Origin: UMGS902 sp045580835
GTDB lineage: Bacteria > Bacillota > Clostridia > Oscillospirales > CAG-272
Direction of reading: 5' to 3'
Length of the DNA stretch: 7,909 nucleotides
Assembly (NCBI GenBank): GCA_045580835.1
Contig: JAZNOM010000123.1
Location: 1 to 7,909 of the forward strand
Shown here: piece after piece, positions 1 through 6,202 of the stretch
Position numbering within the stretch: the first letter of the stretch is position 1
Layout of the letters: each line of letters begins with the position of its first letter
Made by a program: the position numbers and the translations under genes
The notes under the pieces: model-generated
Databases searched by the model: none
What the model saw: the letters and a program-made list of their open reading frames with translations, nothing else
What the model was told of the DNA's origin: nothing

Positions 1-802
1 AAAGCTCCGTATCTCTATGATTGAGCCAAAAATCGACCAGCCAAGACGCGTTTTTGAAGGCGAAGCTCTTGCCGAACTTGCAGATTCTATTGCCGCACAC
101 GGCGTTTTGCAGCCTATTCTGGTACGCGAAATTGCAGACGGTCACTATCAAATTATTGCAGGTGAGCGCCGCTATCGCGCATCAAAAATGGCAGGGCTCA
201 CCGAAGTGCCGGTAATTATTCTTGATAAAGATGACCTTGAAACCGCTCAAATCTCACTTATCGAGAATATTCAGCGCGAAGACTTAAATGCTATAGAAGA
301 AGCGCAGGCTTACCGCGCACTAATTCAAAACTATAATCTCACACAAGAAGAAGTATCACTCAAGGTTGGAAAGGGAAGAAGCACCATTACAAATGCACTT
401 CGTTTGCTTGACCTTTCAGACGATGTAATTGCAATGCTTAATGCAGGCGAGCTTTCTGCAGGTCACGCACGCGCACTTCTTGCTCTCAAGGACAAAAACA
501 AGGAAGTTCCAGTAGCTGCAAAGATTGTTGCACAAGGTCTTTCTGTTCGCGTTGCCGAGGATATGGTACGCAAGGAAAACAAGCTTACCCAAAAGGCTGA
601 AACAGAGGGCGAAGAAGTTCCCGAAATCGGTCTTGAAATCGACTATTACGGCGAGCTTGCCAAGAAAGCTATGGAGCTTATCGGCAGACGCGTAAAGATT
701 AGCCACAAGGGTGTGGTAAAGAGCATTTCCGTTACATTTGAGGACAATGAGGACCTCGAAATTCTTCTCAAAAAGCTCTGCGGTGACGAAATTATTGAAT
801 AA
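1..802 (+). CDS. parB: ParB/Spo0J chromosome-partitioning protein, 5' end missing
   Basis: Sequence-specific DNA-binding CTPase that loads at parS sites near the replication origin and spreads as a clamp, working with ParA/Soj in chromosome segregation. The reading frame is open to the left edge (first full codon at base 2), and the residues before the first ATG, KLRIS, continue the family pattern ahead of QPRR. The ATG at 17 is therefore internal and roughly 20-25 N-terminal residues are probably missing. Counting from that Met: QPILV at 32-36, the nucleotide-binding box GERRYRA at 49-55, the second box ENIQR at 83-87, a helix-turn-helix at about 109-131, and SAGHARALL at 147-155. The C-terminal 60 residues resemble the Spo0J dimerisation domain. 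The paralogue Noc shares this architecture, but overall similarity fits Spo0J better. soj would be expected just upstream, outside the window. It is the first visible gene of a three-gene operon. Confidence 0.95.
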   Translation, partial: KLRISMIEPKIDQPRRVFEGEALAELADSIAAHGVLQPILVREIADGHYQIIAGERRYRASKMAGLTEVPVIILDKDDLETAQISLIENIQREDLNAIEEAQAYRALIQNYNLTQEEVSLKVGKGRSTITNALRLLDLSDDVIAMLNAGELSAGHARALLALKDKNKEVPVAAKIVAQGLSVRVAEDMVRKENKLTQKAETEGEEVPEIGLEIDYYGELAKKAMELIGRRVKISHKGVVKSISVTFEDNEDLEILLKKLCGDEIIE

Positions 803-819
803 CAGATATTTCTGTATTT

Positions 820-825
820 GAGGAG
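820..825 (+). promoter_or_regulatory. Ribosome binding site of the two-pass membrane protein gene
   Basis: GAGGAG followed by a 5-nt spacer and ATG at 831. This fixes the start of the second gene and shows it can be translated independently of parB despite the 28-nt gap. Confidence 0.8.
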
Positions 826-830
826 CACAA

Positions 831-1376
831 ATGAACAATCCCTTAAAAGAAATATATTATAATCTAAAGGAAGTATACTTTTCGCCCGACCTTACGGCGA
901 TTAAAAACTTTGATACGTACGATACACAAAGGTTTTTGCCGTATCTCGCAGTAGGTATTTGCGCAGGCGTTTTTATCGCGGTGTGCATTATGTACTACAA
1001 CCACGAGTACCTCGGCAGGGTAGTGCGAAAACTGTACAAAGCAGGCGCATTTTCAATAAATGACGCAAAAAGCCTTACGGAAATTGGCTGCAACAAGTAT
1101 CTTATTCGTAAAAATCTCCTCCGCGACACAGTACTTGCAAAGTACGTTAAGGCAACAACCGAGATTAAGACGGAAAAAGACGCGTATGAGGCATTATTTT
1201 ACATACCAGAAGAGGACAAATACATCGCCGACAAGCGTTTTAAAAAGGTAAAAGGCGGAAAGCTTACAATTTTATTTACATTTATAATCTGCTTTTTCGG
1301 ATGCTTTGCGCTGCTTTTTATGATTCCGCAGATACTCCAGCTTGCGGACAACCTTATTACAATGATAAAAGGATAA
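831..1376 (+). CDS. Two-pass membrane protein of unknown function
   Basis: I do not recognise a family for this 181-residue protein. It has two clear hydrophobic segments, at about residues 36-55 (FLPYLAVGICAGVFIAVCIM) and 145-167. Between them lies a hydrophilic domain of about 90 residues with basic flanks (RVVRKLYK after the first segment, KRFKKVKGGK before the second). The positive-inside rule puts this central domain in the cytoplasm and both termini outside. It contains a motif-like stretch, KSLTEIGCNKYLIRKNLLRD, that could be a small helical fold. The start is supported by GAGGAG five bases upstream. It lies 28 nt after parB and 3 nt before the MORN gene, so the three are very likely co-transcribed and this protein may work with the MORN protein at the membrane. 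That partnership is inference from spacing only. Confidence 0.85.
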   Translation: MNNPLKEIYYNLKEVYFSPDLTAIKNFDTYDTQRFLPYLAVGICAGVFIAVCIMYYNHEYLGRVVRKLYKAGAFSINDAKSLTEIGCNKYLIRKNLLRDTVLAKYVKATTEIKTEKDAYEALFYIPEEDKYIADKRFKKVKGGKLTILFTFIICFFGCFALLFMIPQILQLADNLITMIKG

Positions 1377-1379
1377 AAA

Positions 1380-2504
1380 ATGAGTAACGAAAACAGAACT
1401 TTGACCGCGGCAGAGCGTGCCGCACTTGCCAACGCGCGAGAAGCAGAGGCGCAGCGCCGTAAATACGCGGCGAAGTCCGATGCAAAAAAGGCGTCTGTTC
1501 CCGTAAACCGTGTAAATACGGCTGCAAGAACAGCACATAATACAAATGAATATCCAAAAAGTGCAATAAAACGTCAGGCTCCGACTGCAACAAAAGCAGC
1601 ACCAAAGGCTATGCCAAAAGCAGAGAAGGTTGACACCGGCGAGTTTCCAACCTATGTTCGCACCGGCAAAGGCGGCTATCATCCGCCTAAAACCGAGAAG
1701 AGAAAAGTTGTAAAAAACCGCCGACCGCTTGACCCAAGAGTAAAGGCGGCAATCGCAGCTGTGGCGGTGCTTGCATTAATCTTTATAATTTTGCTCCTCT
1801 GCGGCGTAAGATACACCACATACCACCTTTCAAACGGCGGCGAAATTAAGTTTTTCGGCACTGTAAAGCAGGGAATACCATCTTCGGGCTGGATTGCTTC
1901 AAGCGACGGCGTAAAGGGAAGTCTTAAATCAAACAAAATCGAATACTCCGACGGTTCCGTTTATGAGGGTACTATTGTGAACGCAATGCGCCAAGGTCAG
2001 GGCAAAATGACCTATAAAAACGGCGATGTTTACGAGGGTACGTTCTTGGAGGACAAGATGTACGGTTCATTCACCGTAAACTACGCAAACGGCGACAGCT
2101 ACATCGGTCCAATCGTAAACAATGTGAGGGAAGGCTACGGCACGATTTCCTACAAATATGAAGACGGTTATGACATCTACGAGGGTCAGTTTGCTTCGGA
2201 TAAGAAAAACGGTAAGGGCAAAATGACCTATGCAGACGGTAACGTCTACGAGGGCGAGTTTGTAAATGACCTCAAGAGCGGAAACGGCGTGCTCACCTAT
2301 GCCGAGGGCGACGTTTACGAGGGCACTTTCGTAAACGATATCCGTGGCGAGGGTACATACCGCTTTGCAAACGGTGCAACCTTTGTGGGCAGGTTTGAGC
2401 AAAACGAGTCAAATCAGATGCTCGAAGGCACTTACACCTACACAAACGGCACCTCTGTAACAGGTAAGTTTGACAAAGAAACACAAACGTTTATTGAACA
2501 GTAA
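1380..2504 (+). CDS. Membrane-anchored MORN-repeat protein
   Basis: A 374-residue protein in three parts. Residues 1-119 form a low-complexity Ala/Lys/Arg-rich cytoplasmic region with a probable N-terminal coiled-coil stretch (AAERAALANAREAEAQRRK). Residues about 121-142 form one transmembrane helix preceded by basic residues (KNRRPLDPRVK), so the C-terminus should be outside. Residues about 188-364 hold about eight tandem MORN repeats of the form YxxGDVYEGxFxxxxxxGxGxxTY. The best are at about 188-212, 211-235, 234-258, 262-284, 284-307 and 307-329, with two degenerate ones at the end. A weaker MORN-like unit may lie at 150-173. MORN repeats are short beta-hairpins associated with lipid or protein binding, and no catalytic domain is present. 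The start at 1380 has AAGG 7 nt upstream and sits 3 nt after the previous stop. The gene ends at a strong terminator. The function is unknown; a scaffold or envelope-binding role is a guess. Confidence 0.88.
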   Translation: MSNENRTLTAAERAALANAREAEAQRRKYAAKSDAKKASVPVNRVNTAARTAHNTNEYPKSAIKRQAPTATKAAPKAMPKAEKVDTGEFPTYVRTGKGGYHPPKTEKRKVVKNRRPLDPRVKAAIAAVAVLALIFIILLLCGVRYTTYHLSNGGEIKFFGTVKQGIPSSGWIASSDGVKGSLKSNKIEYSDGSVYEGTIVNAMRQGQGKMTYKNGDVYEGTFLEDKMYGSFTVNYANGDSYIGPIVNNVREGYGTISYKYEDGYDIYEGQFASDKKNGKGKMTYADGNVYEGEFVNDLKSGNGVLTYAEGDVYEGTFVNDIRGEGTYRFANGATFVGRFEQNESNQMLEGTYTYTNGTSVTGKFDKETQTFIEQ

Positions 2505-2540
2505 AAAAATCCGTGATGGTTTTCCATCACGGATTTTTTT
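2503..2540. terminator. Bidirectional intrinsic terminator between convergent operons
   Basis: A perfect 17-bp inverted repeat, 2503-2519 with 2524-2540, and a TTTT loop. A7 on one side and T7 on the other flank the GC-containing core CCGTGATGG/CCATCACGG, so it makes a U-tract in both directions. It starts inside the stop codon of the MORN gene (2502-2504) and ends 2 nt before the last base pair of the leftward lipoprotein gene. Confidence 0.95.
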
Positions 2541-2541
2541 G

Positions 2542-3030
2542 TCACAACTTATCTCTAATTAATTTTTCGTATTTGTCATTATCTTTCATTATATATAAAA
2601 CAACCGTATTGCCGTAGGCTTTTATGTATGCATCGGGAACTGTCTTTCCGGTGAAATTCAATGTGCGTGTGATATCCTTTATCCGCCGCTCAAAAAGCAG
2701 CTTTGCATCTGCAATATCATCTTTGAAATAAAGCCTCAATGCGCAAAGTTCCATAAACTCATCGGTGAGCGATGAATAAAGCGCAAAATCCTCGATTTTT
2801 TCCTTAAAAGTTGGGTACCCTTCAAGTCCAAGGTATTCGCTTAAAGTGTCATCGCTCACGGAGTTTTCGTAAAGCCGCCCATAGCAAAGGATTTTGCCTG
2901 CAGGCAGACTTTCGTCAACGGCTGTGGTGCTGAGTAGCACATCGTAAAGACTGTCGGTTTTTGCGCATGAAAAAAGCACAAACAAGCACATCGCCGCCGT
3001 AACAAATAGGGTAAAGCAAATCTTTTTCAT
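2542..3030 (-). CDS. Small lipoprotein, DUF4358-like
   Basis: A 162-residue predicted secreted lipoprotein. It has an N-terminal MKK, a hydrophobic core at 5-20 and a lipobox-like LFSC with the acceptor Cys at position 22, implying diacylglycerol attachment and cell-surface anchoring. The mature part has features of the small clostridial DUF4358 lipoproteins as I remember them: a short LSEYLGL segment near 63-69, an acidic/hydrophobic strand FALYSSLTDEFMELCALRLY, a helical region with A-x-A-K-xx-x-ER-R, and a terminal GNTVVLYIMKDNDK strand. That family assignment is from memory of the pattern and is tentative; the lipoprotein call is firmer. The start has GGTGAT 3 nt upstream, complementary to the 16S 3' end although closely spaced. 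It follows spoIIE on the same strand after 157 nt, so it could be read through from spoIIE or have its own promoter; no good one is visible. Its function is not known. Confidence 0.8.
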   Translation of the reverse strand: MKKICFTLFVTAAMCLFVLFSCAKTDSLYDVLLSTTAVDESLPAGKILCYGRLYENSVSDDTLSEYLGLEGYPTFKEKIEDFALYSSLTDEFMELCALRLYFKDDIADAKLLFERRIKDITRTLNFTGKTVPDAYIKAYGNTVVLYIMKDNDKYEKLIRDKL

Positions 3031-3052
3031 TAAATCACCGTTATATACGAGA

Positions 3053-3125
3053 GTGTACTTTTTTAAAAAGAAAGTACCAAAGAATAACTGTAAAATATTA
3101 TATGTGAAGCCACGGCTAGAGATAA
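3053..3125. repeat. Interspersed repeat, copy A (uninterrupted form)
   Basis: The element starts with an imperfect palindrome (GTACTTT 3055-3061 pairing with AAAGTAC 3071-3077). It continues directly into a 48-nt segment, 3078-3125, that is 37/48 identical without gaps to 7300-7347. The palindromic part also resembles 7153-7175. It lies in the gap between spoIIE and the lipoprotein gene. No open reading frame covers it. Confidence 0.6.
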
Positions 3126-3154
3126 CACATTTTTACAAAAAGGTTTGGAGAGTT

Positions 3155-3181
3155 TGAGAACCTTTTAAGGAAAGGTTCTCA
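3155..3181. terminator. Hairpin downstream of spoIIE, possible weak terminator
   Basis: An 11-bp perfect stem (TGAGAACCTTT 3155-3165 with AAAGGTTCTCA 3171-3181) and a 5-nt loop, lying 7-33 nt past the spoIIE stop. Reading leftward, the stem is followed by CAAACTC rather than a U-tract, so it is not a classic intrinsic terminator. It could slow or protect the spoIIE 3' end, or be part of an intergenic repeat. Confidence 0.45.
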
Positions 3182-3187
3182 TATTTA

Positions 3188-5635
3188 TTACACTTTTTCC
3201 ACACTAATCACCGCGGCGGTCATATCATCGCGACAGAGAGTGTGGCGCTTGGCTTCTTCAAGGATTTGCTTTGCCGCATCGGGAGATGACAGGTCAAAAG
3301 AAGTGAGATATTCGCAAAGCCAAAGCGGCTCTTCGATATCCTCGGTAACACCGTCACTCAAAATTATTATCTTGTCGCCGTCCTCACAGTCAAAAGTTGT
3401 GCGCTCCGCGTCGATATCCTCCAAAATTCCAAGCGGAAACGTTTTTGAGCGTATTTTAAAAAGCTTTGAGCCGCGTTTCACAAATGACGGTGCCGCACCG
3501 CTTTTAATAAACGAGCCTTTACCCGAAATTGTATCAAACTCAAATAAATCAAGCGTGGTGAATCCCTCTTCGCCGTCGGCGCGTGCAAGGGCCGAAAGCA
3601 TTTCTATACCTGCTGCGGCACTGTTGCCAACGCGCAGCATTTTTTCAAGAAAAACGCTTGCGGCAGCACTTTTCTTTGCGGCGGCTCTGCCGCTTCCCAT
3701 ACCGTCATTGACAAGTGCGTAGAAATAGCCGTTTTTGCCGTCAAACACATTAACTCTGTCGCCGTTTTCCTGACCTTTTGCGGCGGCAAACGAAAATACA
3801 GAGCATTTCACCGCAAATGACGGCGACTGCTTGCAAATCATGTTTATACCGCCGTCGGCAAACTCAAAAGTAGGGTCCTCGCATCTGCCTCCAAAGGCTT
3901 TGCAAACTGCACCTTTAATTTCGTCAGCCTTGCATTTCAGCGCATTTTTTGAAATGCGAAAAGCGTATATGTTTTTACACCTGTTTCCGTAAACTCCGAT
4001 GCTGTCAGCCGAAAATCCGATTTTTGAAAGCTCCTCTTTGAGAATATCACGCGCTTTTAAATTAGGCGCGTATTCCGCCTCATTTTTTTCAAGTGCTTCT
4101 GAAAGCACTCTTGCAAAAACCGCGTAATCAACGGCAAAAGCACGGGTTTTATCCTCTTTCAGCATGCTTTTTATTACACGGCGGTTTTCCTTTTCGATGT
4201 CACAAATAAGCTTTTCGGCACTCGGACAACGGCTTTTAAATTCGGGCGGAAGGTCGCTTATATCAACTCTGCCGTTTTTGTAAATTTTTGCACTTATTTT
4301 ATTTATCGCATCAAGCGTAACCGCATAATCGCGCTCCCAGCAAAGACTGCAAGCTGCGCAGCGGCGGCAGTATTTGTCGCAAACCTTATCGCAGATGTGA
4401 CGTGTATCAAAAATACCAAGGCGTGTATTTTTGTCGGATAAGTCAAAGAATGCTTTTGACAATTCCTCAAAAGACTTTGATATATCCTTTATGCTTTCGC
4501 GCCCTTTTTTTTCTTTGTATGATGTAATTTCTTCATCCGCGCCGCGTATATTTATTTTGCCGCCGCAAAAAAAGGGTAAAAGCTCCTCGGCTGTATCGTC
4601 CTTTACCGCAACGCTTATAAGTGAGCCCACCATAAATTCGGGAAAAAATGATGCAAACAGTTGCACGCCGCCTATAAAATAGGAAAGCACCGCGAATGAA
4701 ATTGAGCCGATTGTAACAGAATAAAGTTTGGAATGAGGATATAAAAACGCCGCGAGCGCCGCCGCCACTGCAAATGCAGGTGAGAGCAGAGGTTCAGCCG
4801 CCAAAACCGCGAGCAATGCAAACATGCAGGCGGTAAACGGATTGCTTCTTTTGGCAAGTAAAAAGCATATAAATGATGCGAAAATCACCGATAGAGAAAT
4901 TCCGAGCGGCTTCATTTCGGATATTGCAAAAATAAATGTGACAAGCAGTGTAATAAATCCTGCTTCGTAGCGCGTGCCGCGCTTTTCAACAGCAGCAAAA
5001 TACCCTGTGTAGAGATAGCAGAACGCAGGGCATACCACCACCGAAAAACACGTGCCTATAAGGTCGCCTACAGAGAATCCTCCCATTACTATATTAAGCA
5101 TACCTGCGGTAAATGCACCTACCGCCGCCGTTGAAACTCGAAGTGTTTCACTCTCTAAAAACAAAAGCTTGTTTTTTAAAAAACTCTCGCGCAGTTTTTC
5201 TTTTTTTGAAAGAGGCTCGTCCGAAGAAAAAACTCTCGAAAAAACAAACCTTAATATAATAAGGGAAATTGCACCGACGCTTACCGGTAGATTTTTATTT
5301 AATATTGCAAATATTAATGTTCCTATAAAAAATAATAGCGTGTCCTCACCTGCCGCCGCTATCAGTGAAAGTCCAAGCGGATATGTAGAAAGAGGCAGAG
5401 ATTTTTGCGCTATTATAAACGCAAAAGCAGTCGGAGTTAAAAATTTGAACGCGTATTTTATCCACAGTGCAATTTTTTCGTTGTCGTCATCATCAAACAA
5501 CGCTTTTCGCGCTTTGTCAAAACAACCGTTCACCGCAGTAATAAACTTTTGAGGTATTTTTGCATAGTCTTTCATTGTGTCGTCCTTTTCTTTCCATTTG
5601 TCATTCATCAGTATGACAGGCTTTTTTATTTTCAT
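3188..5635 (-). CDS. spoIIE: Stage II sporulation protein E, PP2C-type serine phosphatase
   Basis: Membrane phosphatase that dephosphorylates the anti-anti-sigma factor SpoIIAA and so activates sigma-F in the forespore; in Bacillus it also acts at the polar septum through FtsZ. The product has 815 residues, close to the 827 of B. subtilis. Residues about 58-345 are strongly hydrophobic and fit the usual ten-helix membrane domain. Residues about 346-600 form the linker/regulatory region, with a Cys cluster at 415-432. Residues about 605-815 are the PP2C domain: NDGMGSG at 643-649 (metal-binding D644), TTLDLFEFD at 693-701, KSGAAPSFVKRG at 711-722, PLGIL at 734-738, LSDGV at 759-763 (D761) and RDDMTAAV at 802-809 (D803/D804). 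All key acidic residues are present, so it should be active. The ATG at 5635 has TGAGG five bases upstream. An internal ATG at 5575 (Met21) has AAGGA 7 nt upstream and is an alternative start. It is transcribed away from the tRNA gene. Confidence 0.97.
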   Translation of the reverse strand: MKIKKPVILMNDKWKEKDDTMKDYAKIPQKFITAVNGCFDKARKALFDDDDNEKIALWIKYAFKFLTPTAFAFIIAQKSLPLSTYPLGLSLIAAAGEDTLLFFIGTLIFAILNKNLPVSVGAISLIILRFVFSRVFSSDEPLSKKEKLRESFLKNKLLFLESETLRVSTAAVGAFTAGMLNIVMGGFSVGDLIGTCFSVVVCPAFCYLYTGYFAAVEKRGTRYEAGFITLLVTFIFAISEMKPLGISLSVIFASFICFLLAKRSNPFTACMFALLAVLAAEPLLSPAFAVAAALAAFLYPHSKLYSVTIGSISFAVLSYFIGGVQLFASFFPEFMVGSLISVAVKDDTAEELLPFFCGGKINIRGADEEITSYKEKKGRESIKDISKSFEELSKAFFDLSDKNTRLGIFDTRHICDKVCDKYCRRCAACSLCWERDYAVTLDAINKISAKIYKNGRVDISDLPPEFKSRCPSAEKLICDIEKENRRVIKSMLKEDKTRAFAVDYAVFARVLSEALEKNEAEYAPNLKARDILKEELSKIGFSADSIGVYGNRCKNIYAFRISKNALKCKADEIKGAVCKAFGGRCEDPTFEFADGGINMICKQSPSFAVKCSVFSFAAAKGQENGDRVNVFDGKNGYFYALVNDGMGSGRAAAKKSAAASVFLEKMLRVGNSAAAGIEMLSALARADGEEGFTTLDLFEFDTISGKGSFIKSGAAPSFVKRGSKLFKIRSKTFPLGILEDIDAERTTFDCEDGDKIIILSDGVTEDIEEPLWLCEYLTSFDLSSPDAAKQILEEAKRHTLCRDDMTAAVISVEKV

Positions 5636-5760
5636 TCTAACCTCAATATTTTCAAAAGCTTGTCAGGGTAAGGGTGTCCAAAAATAATTTTTATTGGAAA
5701 AGTTAAAAGGGAAATGAAATATTTAAAAATTTCCCAATAAAAATTGTCAAAAAAATTTTA
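5636..5760 (-). promoter_or_regulatory. Putative spoIIE promoter region with Spo0A-box-like sites
   Basis: Reading leftward, a perfect -35 (TTGACA, 5750-5745) lies in TTTGACA, which is a 6/7 match to a reversed Spo0A box (TTCGACA). Two -10 candidates follow: TTTAAA (5727-5722, 17-bp spacer) and AATATT (5723-5718, 21-bp spacer), each 4/6 to consensus. Spo0A-activated sigma-A promoters such as spoIIE of B. subtilis use a 21-bp spacer. A further box-like TGTCCAA (6/7) lies at 5675-5681, and TGTCAAT (5774-5768, 5/7) is upstream. The region is very AT-rich, so chance matches are expected. Confidence 0.4.
5686..5745. repeat. Nested inverted repeat in the spoIIE leader/promoter
   Basis: The outer arms 5686-5697 and 5734-5745 are a perfect 12-bp inverted repeat (AATTTTTATTGG/CCAATAAAAATT). 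Inside them, GGGAAAT at 5709-5715 pairs with ATTTCCC at 5729-5735; the two pairings share two C residues. They span the candidate -10 region of spoIIE, so this could be an operator-like or cruciform-prone site. The AT-richness weakens the significance. Confidence 0.4.
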
Positions 5761-5768
5761 AAAAATTA

Positions 5769-5797
5769 TTGACAAATAAAAAAAGCGATGCTATAAT
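5769..5797 (+). promoter_or_regulatory. Consensus sigma-A promoter of the tRNA-Thr gene
   Basis: TTGACA at 5769-5774 and TATAAT at 5792-5797 are both perfect matches with the optimal 17-bp spacer. Transcription would start at about 5804, some 5 nt ahead of the mature tRNA at 5809. The strength fits a stable RNA gene. Confidence 0.93.
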
Positions 5798-5808
5798 AAA
5801 CGAGGTTT

Positions 5809-5883
<75 letters not shown>

Positions 5884-5884
<1 letters not shown>

Positions 5885-5914
5885 AAAGCCGTGTCACACT
5901 GGACACGGCTTTTT
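5884..5914 (+). terminator. Intrinsic terminator of tRNA-Thr (hairpin copy 1)
   Basis: The stem AAAAGCCGTGTC (5884-5895) pairs perfectly with GACACGGCTTTT (5902-5913) around the loop ACACTG (5896-5901), ending in T5 (5910-5914). It starts at the CCA end of the tRNA, so processing must cut at the base of this hairpin. Two related hairpins follow at 6035 and 6084. Confidence 0.92.
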
Positions 5915-5925
5915 GCTTTGTACGG

Positions 5926-6021
5926 AGATTCGAACTGCTCATTTTTGCATCGCAAAAATGAAAAAGTTTGCGGTTAATGTGTGTTTCACATTTTTTATCC
6001 GCAAACTTCAGTTCTGAATCT
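5926..6021 (+). repeat. Structured palindromic element, predicted three-way junction
   Basis: The outer stem AGATTCGAACTG (5926-5937) pairs with CAGTTCTGAATCT (6009-6021), giving 12 bp with one bulged T at 6015. It encloses hairpin P1 (TCATTTTTGC 5939-5948 with GCAAAAATGA 5952-5961, 3-nt loop). It also encloses hairpin P2 (AAGTTTGCGG 5964-5973 with CCGCAAACTT 5999-6008), which has an inner AATGTG/CACATT stem (5976-5981, 5987-5992). Almost every base is paired and P2 abuts the outer stem. The left outer strand is an exact inverted copy of the tRNA T-arm bases 5859-5870, and the right strand belongs to a direct copy of the same T-arm. It could be a small mobile or repeat element, or a processed RNA; no ORF is credible here. 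Confidence 0.55.
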
Positions 6022-6034
6022 GGATAGCAGCTCC
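6009..6034 (+). pseudogene. tRNA-Thr 3'-end remnant (T arm plus acceptor 3' strand and CCA)
   Basis: These bases repeat tRNA positions 5859-5884 except for one inserted T (TTCTGAATC against TTCGAATC), and run through the acceptor strand TAGCAGC and TCCA. The 5' two-thirds of a tRNA is absent and the inserted T disrupts the T loop, so it cannot be a functional tRNA. It is followed, like the real tRNA, by a terminator-type hairpin, so it is the end of a duplicated tRNA-terminator unit. Confidence 0.8.
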
Positions 6035-6065
6035 AAAGACCATGCCACACTGGGCATGGTCTTTT
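6034..6065 (+). terminator. Duplicated terminator hairpin, copy 2
   Basis: AAAGACCATGCC (6035-6046) pairs perfectly with GGCATGGTCTTT (6053-6064) around the same ACACTG loop as copy 1 (6047-6052), followed by T6065 and GCTTTGTA. Relative to copy 1 the stem carries four base-pair swaps, all compensatory, so it still folds as a terminator. Confidence 0.8.
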
Positions 6066-6082
6066 GCTTTGTATGGAGATTC

Positions 6083-6114
6083 GAAAGCCGTGTCACACTG
6101 GACACGGTCTTTTG
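6083..6114 (+). terminator. Duplicated terminator hairpin, copy 3 (hybrid)
   Basis: The left arm GCCGTGTC (6087-6094) matches copy 1 and pairs with GACACGGT (6101-6108). The tail TCTTTTGC matches copy 2, which leaves a G-U pair at the stem base and an A-C mismatch below it. The loop ACACTG is conserved (6095-6100). It is joined directly to the GATTCGAA that follows copy 2, so no tRNA piece intervenes. It looks like a recombinant of the other two copies. Confidence 0.7.
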
Positions 6115-6139
6115 CTTTGTATTGCCGAAAAGTATAAAT

Positions 6140-6171
6140 AGCGCGGAAAAGTACATTTACTTTTTCGCGCT
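6140..6171. promoter_or_regulatory. 14-bp hairpin upstream of the dehydrogenase gene
   Basis: AGCGCGGAAAAGTA (6140-6153) pairs with TACTTTTTCGCGCT (6158-6171), 14 bp with one G-T, around the loop CATT. It is followed by TTATTGTTAAAC, a poor U-tract, so it may be a weak terminator for read-through from the tRNA unit or an operator/leader hairpin 41 nt before the gene. A possible -10 (TATATT, 6184-6189) follows it and another (TATAAA, 6133-6138) precedes it, but neither has a convincing -35. Confidence 0.5.
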
Positions 6172-6202
6172 TTATTGTTAAACTATATTCAAATAAATTT
6201 TT

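Noticed and set aside
5709..5735. Noc-binding-site halves GGGAAAT and ATTTCCC
   Set aside because: The halves are in the wrong order and 13 nt apart; the Noc site is ATTTCCC directly followed by GGGAAAT.
5982..5989. parS half-site TGTTTCAC
   Set aside because: The second half of the palindrome is absent and the site falls in the loop and stem of hairpin P2.
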